From contig JALHJD010000016.1 in NCBI GenBank assembly GCA_022837185.1, positions 1 through 24,517 on the forward strand: a DNA stretch of 24,517 nucleotides, read 5' to 3'. The notes below the pieces were generated by a model that saw only the letters and a list, made by a program, of their open reading frames with translations, was not told the origin of the DNA and searched no databases. Made by a program: the position numbers and the translations under genes. Positions within the stretch are counted from its first letter, which is position 1; every line of letters begins with the position of its first letter. Origin of the DNA: Desulfobacteraceae bacterium (GTDB taxonomy: Bacteria; Desulfobacterota; Desulfobulbia; Desulfobulbales; Desulfobulbaceae). This document shows, one piece after another, positions 1-7,475 of the stretch.

Positions 1-730
1 TATCCGCCTGTTCGCTCAGGCCGTAGGTAATCATGCGTTTGTGGACGCGCGGAAGAATCGCCGCGATATTGGGATCATCAAGACAGAGAACGACGGCGCC
101 ATAAAACGGTATCCGGTCCATGAACTGGACAAAGACGTCCTTGATGTGGTCAAGGTCCCGATAATAGTCAAGATGCTCGAGATCGATGTTGGTCACGACC
201 TCGATGACCGGGGACAGCTTGAGGAAGGAGCCGTCGCTCTCGTCCGCCTCGGCAACCAGGAACTCTCCCGCCCCCAGCTTGGCGTTGCCGCCGAGGCTGT
301 CGACTTTGCCGCCGATGACCACCGTCGGATCGAGCCCGGCCTGATGCAGCATCCACGAAACCATGGAGGTCGTGCTGGTTTTGCCGTGGCTCCCGGCCAC
401 CGCGATGCCAAATTTTTTCAGGCGCATCAGCTCGGCCAGCATTTCCGCCCGCTGGATCACCGGGACATGTTGTTCATAGGCGGCGGTGACCTCGGGGTTG
501 GCGGCGCCTATGGCCGACGAGGTGACCACCACATCAGCCCCTTCCACCCATTGCCCGTTGTGGCCGAAATGGATGGTGGCGCCGAACCTCTCGAGCCGCC
601 TGGTTATATCCGAGGCGCGGATATCCGACCCGCTGACCGTGTAGCCGAGGTTGAGCAGCAGTTCGGCGATGCCGCTCATGCCGATGCCGCCGATGCCGAC
701 AAAATGTATATGCTTGGTTTTTTTATACAT
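1..730 (-). CDS. murC: UDP-N-acetylmuramate--L-alanine ligase (MurC), C-terminus cut by window edge
   Basis: MurC adds L-alanine to UDP-N-acetylmuramic acid with ATP in the cytoplasm, the first amino-acid step of the peptidoglycan stem peptide. About 243 residues can be read before the left edge, roughly half of a typical MurC. The N-terminus has the UDP-binding glycine-rich stretch [12 protein letters not shown] (residues 9-20). The ATP-binding P-loop GSHGKTST is at about 113-120, and EADESDGSF, a MurC signature, is at about 161-169. The ATG at 730 lies 8 bp after the murG stop, with AAGGG just upstream, so the two are probably translated from one message. The order murG-murC is normal for dcw clusters. 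The rest of the gene and any murB, ftsQ, ftsA or ftsZ would lie outside the window. Identity is secure. Confidence 0.95.
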   Translation of the reverse strand, partial: MYKKTKHIHFVGIGGIGMSGIAELLLNLGYTVSGSDIRASDITRRLERFGATIHFGHNGQWVEGADVVVTSSAIGAANPEVTAAYEQHVPVIQRAEMLAELMRLKKFGIAVAGSHGKTSTTSMVSWMLHQAGLDPTVVIGGKVDSLGGNAKLGAGEFLVAEADESDGSFLKLSPVIEVVTNIDLEHLDYYRDLDHIKDVFVQFMDRIPFYGAVVLCLDDPNIAAILPRVHKRMITYGLSEQAD

Positions 731-738
731 ATCCCTTG

Positions 739-1848
739 TCAGGGCCCGTGATTGCCGCCCGATTTGGCCGAGACCAGCTCAAGACAGGCCTCGATGATCC
801 GTTCCGCGGCATCGGGCCGTGCCATTTTTTTCATCTTGACCGACATCCCTTCCAGGGTGGCGGGGGTTCTCATCAGCTTCACAATTTCGCCGGCCAGCCG
901 GCCGCCGCTTAATTCCTGCTCCGGCAGCATTACCGCCCCGCCGCCGGCCTCATAATGAAGGGCATTGGTCCGCTGATGATCGTCCGCCGCGTACGGGTAC
1001 GGAATCAGCAGGGCCGGAACACCCATCACCGCAAGTTCGGCAAGGGTCGTTGCCCCGGCCCGCGACACCGCGAGGTCGGCCCTGGCATACAGTTGGGCCA
1101 TGTCGCGGAAAAAATCGCTGACCTCCGCCTCGGCGCCCATGGCTTGGTAGCGGGCCCTGACCGCATCCGCATCCGCCCTGCCGGTCTGGTGGATGAACCG
1201 GACCCGTGGATATTCCCTGATTAGATTTTCCGCCGCGTCAATCATCAACATGTTTACACGATGCGCCCCCTGGCTGCCACCAAGAATGAAAATTATTTTC
1301 TCCTCACCGGTCCGCCGCGGAGGGGCATCGGCGGCGGCAAGTATCTCCTTCCGGACCGGGTTGCCCACCAGCATGGTCCTGCCCCGGGGAAACCGGTGGC
1401 GGCACGGCAGGGAGAGAAAAATCCTGTCGGCGATCAATGACAGCATCCTGTTCGCCAGTCCCGGGACCGAATTCTGCTCATGGATGCACACCGGGATGGA
1501 CCTCAATCTGGCCGCCAGCAGAACTGGACCGGTGACATAGCCGCCGACGCCGAAAACCAGCTGCGGTGCAAACTTCTTCAAAATCCTTCCCGCCTCCAGG
1601 GTTGCCGCCGGCAGCTGCACGACGCTGCGCAGCCGGTGGAGCCACCCCATTCCCTTGAGCCCCATGCACTGGATCGTTTCCTGCTTGAAATCGTATCCGG
1701 CCAGGGCCTGTTTATCCAACTGCCGGGGGGTGCCGATGAACAGCACCCGGCAGCCGTCAAGCCGTTCCTGCAACCCGGTCGCCAGGGCGATACCGGGGAA
1801 AAGATGTCCGCCGGTGCCTCCCCCGGTGATGACGATGCGAAGATTCAT
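739..1848 (-). CDS. murG: UDP-GlcNAc:undecaprenyl-PP-MurNAc-pentapeptide GlcNAc transferase (MurG)
   Basis: MurG transfers GlcNAc from UDP-GlcNAc to lipid I, making lipid II on the inner face of the cytoplasmic membrane. The 369-residue product has the usual family length. It carries the N-terminal glycine-rich loop GGGTGGH (9-15), the acceptor-site HEQN (123-126), the second glycine loop GGSQG (190-194) and the UDP-GlcNAc binding stretch [11 protein letters not shown] (262-272). The start at 1848 is ATG immediately before [10 protein letters not shown], as expected for the family. Shine-Dalgarno complementarity is weak there (an AGGTGG lies about 17 bp upstream). The upstream gene is murD, 78 bp away. 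In most dcw clusters ftsW sits at this point, but here nothing of that size can fit. Confidence 0.97.
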   Translation of the reverse strand: MNLRIVITGGGTGGHLFPGIALATGLQERLDGCRVLFIGTPRQLDKQALAGYDFKQETIQCMGLKGMGWLHRLRSVVQLPAATLEAGRILKKFAPQLVFGVGGYVTGPVLLAARLRSIPVCIHEQNSVPGLANRMLSLIADRIFLSLPCRHRFPRGRTMLVGNPVRKEILAAADAPPRRTGEEKIIFILGGSQGAHRVNMLMIDAAENLIREYPRVRFIHQTGRADADAVRARYQAMGAEAEVSDFFRDMAQLYARADLAVSRAGATTLAELAVMGVPALLIPYPYAADDHQRTNALHYEAGGGAVMLPEQELSGGRLAGEIVKLMRTPATLEGMSVKMKKMARPDAAERIIEACLELVSAKSGGNHGP

Positions 1849-1919
1849 CTACCGGTGGCCGGCTTCCACCTGAGCATACACTTCCCGGCATGTTTTTCGT
1901 TGCAAAAAGTCCACCTCAT
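1845..1919 (-). other. Murein-cluster gap where ftsW is normally found, with a possible 24-codon ORF
   Basis: The space between the murD stop and the murG start is only 78 bp. It contains a minus-strand ATG-initiated ORF of 24 codons (1919 down to the TGA at 1847-1845). Its stop overlaps the murG ATG in an ATGA arrangement, and GGAAGGG lies directly against its ATG. The peptide begins MRWTFCNEKHAG and has no hydrophobic stretch, so it does not resemble the end of the membrane protein FtsW. It could be a small coupling ORF that feeds ribosomes to murG, whose own ribosome-binding site is poor, or simple chance. No conservation data were available. Confidence 0.2.
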
Positions 1920-1926
1920 CCCTTCC

Positions 1927-3306
1927 TCACGCACACCTTTGGCGGATATTGCGCAGAGCCAGAACCGCCCGTTGAAAAACCTCGCCCCGGTGGGCGTAGC
2001 CCGTGAACATGTCAAAACTGGCACAGCCCGGTGACAGCAGGACGGTGTCGCCCGGGCGGGCCAGCTCCGAGGCCCGCCGCACCGCGTCCTCCAGGGACGC
2101 CGCCATGGTCGTCGGCGCCAGGCTCCCCAGTTGTTCGGCCATGAGGCCGGCCGCCTCGCCGATCAGGACCAGGTGAAGGACATGCCTGGACACGGCAGGG
2201 GCCAGCCGATCGAAATCGCCGCCCTTGTTCCTGCCACCGGCAATGAGGATCACCCTGTCGCCGCTGGCGGCCAGTGCCGCCGCAACCGCACCGATATTGG
2301 TGCCCTTGGAGTCATCCACATAGCGGACCCCGTCTATCTCGGCCACCGGAGTCATGCGGTGGGCGGGCGGGTCAAAGGAGGCCAGCCCCGGCCGGATCTC
2401 CTCAGCGCTGCAGCCGCTGGTCCTGGCCGCAAGAATCGCCGCGGCCGCGTTGAGCCGGTTGATGTCCGAACCAAGCGAAGTGGTTTCCAGCCCGTACCAT
2501 TCCTCCACGTTCACCCCGCCGATCATGCCGGTCAGGGCAACGCCGGCATCGGTCACTCTGGCCTCCGAGGCCGGTTTGAAGCCGAACCGCAGGACCGTCC
2601 CGGCCCCGGGCGCTTCCCCGGCCATGACCAGCGGGTCGTCCGCCCCGACAATGGCGGTGTCCTGTGCGCCCTGTCCGGCGAAAATCCGTTTTTTTGCGGC
2701 CGCGTAGGCTGCCATGGAACCATGCCGGTCCAGATGATCCGGGGTGATGTTGAGCAGAAGGGCGACCTCCGGCCGGAAGGAACCGCTGATCTCGAGCTGG
2801 AAGCTGCTGAGCTCCAGGACCACTGTCTCGGCTTTCCGACCGCTCCGGATATATTCCAGCACCGGCGTGCCGATATTGCCGCCGACAAAAACCTCCCTGC
2901 CCGCCGTGCGCAGCAGGTGGCCGATAAGGGAGGTCACCGTGGTCTTGCCGTTGCTGCCGGTTACGGCGATGACCGGGGCATTGATCCGGCCGGCGGCCAG
3001 GGCCAGTTCTCCGGCCACCGCCGCTCCCCGGCGGCGGGCGGCGGCGATCACCGGCAGATCCAGCGGAACCCCGGGACTGGGAACGAGCAAATCCGCATCC
3101 CGGAAAAACTGTTCGCTGTGGCCGCCGGTTTCAAGCGCTGCCCCCAGCTGCCGCAATTCCGCCAGGTCATGGGGAGCAATCCGGTCCGGGGGGCGGGCCT
3201 CCGAAACCGACACCTGCATTTCCTGGCCGTGCAGGAAGCGGACCGCGGCCATGCCCGAGGCGCCGAGCCCGATTACCACGCATCGTTGTCCTTTTTTCAG
3301 CCGCAC
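1927..3306 (-). CDS. murD: UDP-N-acetylmuramoyl-L-alanine--D-glutamate ligase (MurD)
   Basis: MurD adds D-glutamate to UDP-MurNAc-L-Ala in the cytoplasm, using ATP. The 459-residue protein is of normal length. It has an N-terminal Rossmann-like UDP-binding loop (GLGASGMA, 13-20), the Mur-ligase P-loop GSNGKTT (117-123), GGNIGTP (142-148), the central-domain NITPDHLDRHGS stretch and a C-terminal domain containing YVDDSKGTN. The start is GTG at 3306, three bases after the mraY TAA stop. The coding sequence begins MRLKKGQRCVVIGLG, which fits the family N-terminus, and the close spacing implies translational coupling to mraY. Function is certain from the motif set and the Mur-gene neighbourhood. 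Confidence 0.96.
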   Translation of the reverse strand: MRLKKGQRCVVIGLGASGMAAVRFLHGQEMQVSVSEARPPDRIAPHDLAELRQLGAALETGGHSEQFFRDADLLVPSPGVPLDLPVIAAARRRGAAVAGELALAAGRINAPVIAVTGSNGKTTVTSLIGHLLRTAGREVFVGGNIGTPVLEYIRSGRKAETVVLELSSFQLEISGSFRPEVALLLNITPDHLDRHGSMAAYAAAKKRIFAGQGAQDTAIVGADDPLVMAGEAPGAGTVLRFGFKPASEARVTDAGVALTGMIGGVNVEEWYGLETTSLGSDINRLNAAAAILAARTSGCSAEEIRPGLASFDPPAHRMTPVAEIDGVRYVDDSKGTNIGAVAAALAASGDRVILIAGGRNKGGDFDRLAPAVSRHVLHLVLIGEAAGLMAEQLGSLAPTTMAASLEDAVRRASELARPGDTVLLSPGCASFDMFTGYAHRGEVFQRAVLALRNIRQRCA

Positions 3307-3309
3307 TGC

Positions 3310-4389
3310 TTACCGCAATTTGAGGGTTGCCAGGGCAAAGAGCCCCAGTATTATCGATATAATCCAGAACCGGACCACAACCTTGGGCTCCTTCCAGCCT
3401 TTCTTTTCAAAATGATGATGGAACGGGGCCATGAGGAATATCCTCTTGCCGCCGGTCAATTTGAAATACCCTACCTGGAGAATGACCGACAGCGCCTCCA
3501 TGACAAAAATTCCGCCCACTATGGCCAGCAGGAACTCCTGCTTGATGATGATGGACACTGCCCCCAGGGTGCCCCCCAGGGCAAGGGAGCCCACATCCCC
3601 CATGAAAATCTGGGCCGGATAGGTGTTGAACCACAGGAAGCCCAGGCAGGCCCCGACCATTGCCCCGCAGATGACGGCGATTTCCCCGGCGCCCGGCACG
3701 AACGGTATCTGCAGGTAGTTGGCGACAATGGCATGGCCGGCCACGTAGGAAAAAATCACATAGACCGAACCGCTGATGACCAGGGGACCGGTGGCCAGCC
3801 CGTCCAGTCCGTCGGTGAGGTTGACCGCGTTTGAGGCACCGACGATGACGACAACGGCAAAGGGGATATACCACCAGCCCAGATCCGGCTGAAAGCCCTT
3901 GAAGAACGGCAGGCTCAAACGGCCGTCGTACACCGGATGCAGGTAGAGATAGAGGCCGACGGCCGAGGCGCCGACCATCTGCAGAAGGAGCTTGCCCGTG
4001 GGCGACAGCCCCCTGGTGTTCCTTTTCCATACCTTCTTCAGGTCGTCAATGGAGCCGATGACCCCGAAGTAGAGGGTCGCGCCCACGACCAGCCAGACCA
4101 GGCCGCTTGTCAGGTCGGCCCACAGCAGGGTGGAGAAGGTCATGGCCCCGAGAATGAGCACTCCCCCCATGGTCGGGATCCCCTGCTTGGACATATGGGT
4201 TTCCGGCCCGTCGTCGCGGATCACCTGGCCGATCTGCATGCGCTGCAGCATTCTGATGAACATCGGACCGAACACGAAGAGGATGAGAAAAGCGGTTATG
4301 GTGCTGCCGATCGTCCGGAACGTGATGTAGCGGAACACGTTCAGGACACTGAACTCGGTATGAAGCGAATAGAGAAAATGATAGAGCAT
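3310..4389 (-). CDS. mraY: Phospho-N-acetylmuramoyl-pentapeptide transferase (MraY)
   Basis: MraY is the polytopic membrane enzyme that moves phospho-MurNAc-pentapeptide from UDP onto undecaprenyl phosphate, forming lipid I. The 359-residue product matches the family length and is dominated by hydrophobic helices. Diagnostic motifs are TMGG (73-76), the DDLKK aspartate pair (115-119), NLTDGLDGLA (190-199), a downstream MGDVGSLALGG loop with the third essential aspartate, and PFHHHFE near the C-terminus. The ATG at 4389 has GGAAG about six bases upstream. It lies 19 bp after the murE-murF stop and is followed by murD three bases after its own stop. All key acidic residues are present, so it should be active, unlike the ftsI-like gene of this cluster. 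Confidence 0.97.
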   Translation of the reverse strand: MLYHFLYSLHTEFSVLNVFRYITFRTIGSTITAFLILFVFGPMFIRMLQRMQIGQVIRDDGPETHMSKQGIPTMGGVLILGAMTFSTLLWADLTSGLVWLVVGATLYFGVIGSIDDLKKVWKRNTRGLSPTGKLLLQMVGASAVGLYLYLHPVYDGRLSLPFFKGFQPDLGWWYIPFAVVVIVGASNAVNLTDGLDGLATGPLVISGSVYVIFSYVAGHAIVANYLQIPFVPGAGEIAVICGAMVGACLGFLWFNTYPAQIFMGDVGSLALGGTLGAVSIIIKQEFLLAIVGGIFVMEALSVILQVGYFKLTGGKRIFLMAPFHHHFEKKGWKEPKVVVRFWIISIILGLFALATLKLR

Positions 4390-4408
4390 GGTTCTTCCGT
4401 TTCAGGTC

Positions 4409-7400
4409 TTACCCAAGGGTCAATAATCGCTGCAGGGAAGTGAGGACCTGTTCCATCCGCATACCGCGTGATCCTTTGATCAGAAGCCAATCACCTTTTC
4501 CCGCCTTTTCTCCGGCAATCAGACCGGCAATCCATCGGGCGGCGTCCCCGGCGGTCGCGCACCGTTTGATCCGATTTTTCCCCATGCCCGCCTTGCGGGC
4601 CGCCTCGGCGACCGTGCCGGCGAAATTCCCGGTCACCGCCAGATAGTCAATTCCCAGCTCCGCCGCCAGGGCGCCGATCCCTCGATGTGCCTCCTCGGAA
4701 CTCTCACCGAGTTCGAGCATGTCGCCGAGGGCTGCGATCCTCAGGCAGTCGCGGCCGAATCCCATGACCGTCCGCAATGCGGCGGCCATGGAGGCCGGGT
4801 TGGCATTGTAGGAATCATTGAGAACGTTGAGTCCTCCCGGCAGTTGGGAAATCTGCAGCCGCTTGTCGCCGCACCTGTACTGCAACAGTCCATGGACGAT
4901 GGTTTCCGGAGCTACACCGCCTGCAACGGCAATAGCAGCCGCCGCGGCACAGTTGGCGACATTATGGGCCCCCGCGGCCGGGACGGTGATCCGTCTCCGC
5001 CACTCGCCGATATGGAGGGTGAAGCGCATGCCGGCCTCGCCCAGGCCGTGTATTCGGGTCGCCCTGACCTGAGGATGATATCTTCTTCCGTCGGGTGTGA
5101 CGGCAAAGCCGATAACATTATTTCCATTCTTCCCTCCAAACGGTCTGATATGCGGATCATCGCAATTGATGACCCGTACCCCCCGGTCGGACATAGCGCC
5201 GAAAAGCTCGCCCTTGGCCCTGGCGACGCCGTCGATGCTGCCCAGGCCTTCAAGATGGGCGGTCTGGACATTGGTGATGCAGCCGATGTCGGGTTCGGCA
5301 ATGCTCGTCAGCCGCGCTATCTCCCCTGGCCGGTTCATGCCCATTTCCATCACCGCCGTCCGGTGTCCGCACCTGAGCTGCAGGAGAGACAGGGGCAGGC
5401 CGACAAGGTTGTTGAGGTTGCCGCCTGTTTTCAGGACCGGTTCGCCCCCGGAGCCGGCAAACAGCTGCTGAAAGATGGCCGCGGTCATTTCCTTGACGGT
5501 GGTCTTCCCCGAACTGCCCGTGATGCCAATCACCTGGACGTCCGGGGCCAGCGCCCGGCGGCGGTAATGGGCCAGGTCACCGAGGGCCCGAAGGGTGTCG
5601 CTTACCCTGACCACCGCTGCCCCGGGGCTTCCGGCCCGGACAGGTTCACTGACGATCACCGCCCCTGCTCCTTTTTCCAGCGCGGCTTGGACAAAGTCGT
5701 GGCCGTCAAAATTCTCCCCCCTGAGGGCGAGAAACACATCGCCGGGCCGGATGGTCCTGGTGTCGGTCGAAATCTCTCCCAGCAGTCCAACGGGGCCTGG
5801 TTGTTCCAGCCGTCCGGAGGTTGCGGCGAGCAGATGCTCCATGGTCCACCGCAGCCGGCCGTTTCCCGCCTCCAGCCGGTCGTCGAAAAAAAGCCTGCCC
5901 GCGGCGCTGATCTGATACGTTTCATGACCTTTGCCGGCGATCAGGACCACGTCGTCCCGGGACGCCCGGGCGCAGGCGGTGTGTATGGCCTGCCGCCGGT
6001 CCTCGACAACGGCGTATCTGCTCTCCCCCGCTTTGCGGTCAAACAGACCGGGGATATCGCTCAGAGTGCAGCCAAGCCGCCTGACCCCGGCCTCGATCTC
6101 CCTGATGATGGCCGCGGGCTCCTCGGTGCGCGGGTTATCCGAGGTGATCAGTACCCGGTCGGCCAGTTTTGCCGCAGCTTCTCCCATCATGGGCCGTTTG
6201 CCCCGGTCCCTGTCTCCTCCGCATCCGAAGACGCAGATCAGCAGTCCGGCGGTGACCGGCCGCAGGGTCTGGAGAACATTGATCAGCGCGTCCGGGGTAT
6301 GGGCGTAATCGACAAAAATCGCGGGACCGTTCCCGGCTCCGCCCGGGGCCGGAAGCCGGACCCGTTCCAGCCGGCCCGGCACGCCGCGGACCCGTTCCAG
6401 GCCGCGGACAATGGCCGCCGTGTCGATGCCCAGGCCCAGACCGACCCCTGCCGCGGTCATCATGTTGAGGAGGTTGTGGAAGCCGATGAGGGGGGAATGG
6501 AGCGGCAGCCGTCCGTCCCCGAGCAGGAGGGTGCAGTCGAGACCGTCAATACCCTGCTTCAGGCCCGCCGCCCTGACCGTGCAGCCTTCGTGCATGCCGC
6601 AGGTGATCAGGGCACGAGCCCGGCGCCCGGCACCAGAGGGAGCAAAACCTCTCTCGGTCAGGACCGTGGCGAGGCGGCGGCCCCAGCCGGCTCGTTCCCC
6701 CGGTCCGGCGGCCCCGTCATTGTCGACGACAATGACGCCCAGCCCGTTCTCCTTCAGGTGATCCAGGAAAAGGATCTGCTTGGCGGCGAAGTACTCCTCC
6801 ATGGTGTGATGATAGTCCAGATGATCCCTGCTCAGATTGGTGAAGACCGCGGCATCAAAAACCAGGCCGGCCATCCTCTGCTGCACCAGGGCGTGGGACG
6901 AAACCTCCATGATGACATCGGTCACGCCGGCGTCGCACATTTCCCGCAGCAATCCGTGCAGCATGACCGGCTCGGGAGTGGTCAGCGGGGCATCCCGGAC
7001 AATCGGAACCGAGGACGCGTCCCAGTAGCGGTAATTCACCGTCCCGATCACCCCCGGCCGCCGGCCGGCCGCGCGGAGGACCTCCTCGACCAGCCACGAG
7101 GTCGTCGTCTTGCCGTTGGTCCCGGTCAGTCCGATCATCGTCATCCTGCGGGCCGGATAGTCGAACAGCGCCGCGGCCATCTTCCCGTACGCCCGGCGGG
7201 TATCCGCCACCCTGACGGCCGGAATATCTCCCGGAACCGCGGCGTCCCTTTCGACGACCACGGCCCTGCAGCCCTTTGCCGCCGCTTCGCCCAGATAGTG
7301 GTGCCCATCCAGGCGCTCCCCCCGCAGGGCGACATAAACGCTTCCCTGACGCACCCGCCTCGAGTCCGCCGTCAGGTCCGCGACGGGTCCGTTTCCGGGA

Positions 7401-7462
7401 ATCCGCTCTCCGACCAGGTCGGCATCATCAAGTGCATCAATGAGTTTTTGCAGTGTACTCAT
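4409..7462 (-). CDS. murE-murF: Fused MurE-MurF bifunctional muramyl peptide ligase
   Basis: A single 1017-residue ORF joins two Mur ligases that are usually separate neighbouring genes. Residues 1 to about 535 are MurE, which adds the third stem-peptide residue. This half has the P-loop GTNGKTTT (114-121), the DNPR motif (442-445) that in characterised MurE enzymes selects meso-diaminopimelate, and GKGHE near its end. From about 541 (MEHLLAATSGR) the sequence is MurF, which adds D-Ala-D-Ala. This half has STDTRTIRPGDVF, the second P-loop GITGSSGKTT (about 645-654) and LNDSYNANPASM. There is almost no linker between the halves. The ATG at 7462 is 13 bp after the ftsI-like stop, and mraY follows after 19 bp. 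The fusion preserves dcw gene order and should channel UDP-MurNAc-dipeptide to pentapeptide. MurE-MurF fusions are known in Bordetella. Both halves look catalytically intact. Confidence 0.95.
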   Translation of the reverse strand: MSTLQKLIDALDDADLVGERIPGNGPVADLTADSRRVRQGSVYVALRGERLDGHHYLGEAAAKGCRAVVVERDAAVPGDIPAVRVADTRRAYGKMAAALFDYPARRMTMIGLTGTNGKTTTSWLVEEVLRAAGRRPGVIGTVNYRYWDASSVPIVRDAPLTTPEPVMLHGLLREMCDAGVTDVIMEVSSHALVQQRMAGLVFDAAVFTNLSRDHLDYHHTMEEYFAAKQILFLDHLKENGLGVIVVDNDGAAGPGERAGWGRRLATVLTERGFAPSGAGRRARALITCGMHEGCTVRAAGLKQGIDGLDCTLLLGDGRLPLHSPLIGFHNLLNMMTAAGVGLGLGIDTAAIVRGLERVRGVPGRLERVRLPAPGGAGNGPAIFVDYAHTPDALINVLQTLRPVTAGLLICVFGCGGDRDRGKRPMMGEAAAKLADRVLITSDNPRTEEPAAIIREIEAGVRRLGCTLSDIPGLFDRKAGESRYAVVEDRRQAIHTACARASRDDVVLIAGKGHETYQISAAGRLFFDDRLEAGNGRLRWTMEHLLAATSGRLEQPGPVGLLGEISTDTRTIRPGDVFLALRGENFDGHDFVQAALEKGAGAVIVSEPVRAGSPGAAVVRVSDTLRALGDLAHYRRRALAPDVQVIGITGSSGKTTVKEMTAAIFQQLFAGSGGEPVLKTGGNLNNLVGLPLSLLQLRCGHRTAVMEMGMNRPGEIARLTSIAEPDIGCITNVQTAHLEGLGSIDGVARAKGELFGAMSDRGVRVINCDDPHIRPFGGKNGNNVIGFAVTPDGRRYHPQVRATRIHGLGEAGMRFTLHIGEWRRRITVPAAGAHNVANCAAAAAIAVAGGVAPETIVHGLLQYRCGDKRLQISQLPGGLNVLNDSYNANPASMAAALRTVMGFGRDCLRIAALGDMLELGESSEEAHRGIGALAAELGIDYLAVTGNFAGTVAEAARKAGMGKNRIKRCATAGDAARWIAGLIAGEKAGKGDWLLIKGSRGMRMEQVLTSLQRLLTLG

Positions 7463-7475
7463 AATCCGGAGCGGC

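Noticed and set aside
2131..3834. 567-codon plus-strand ORF opposite murD and mraY
   Set aside because: It spans the boundary of two conserved genes on the other strand and its product shows no domain, so it is a composition artefact.
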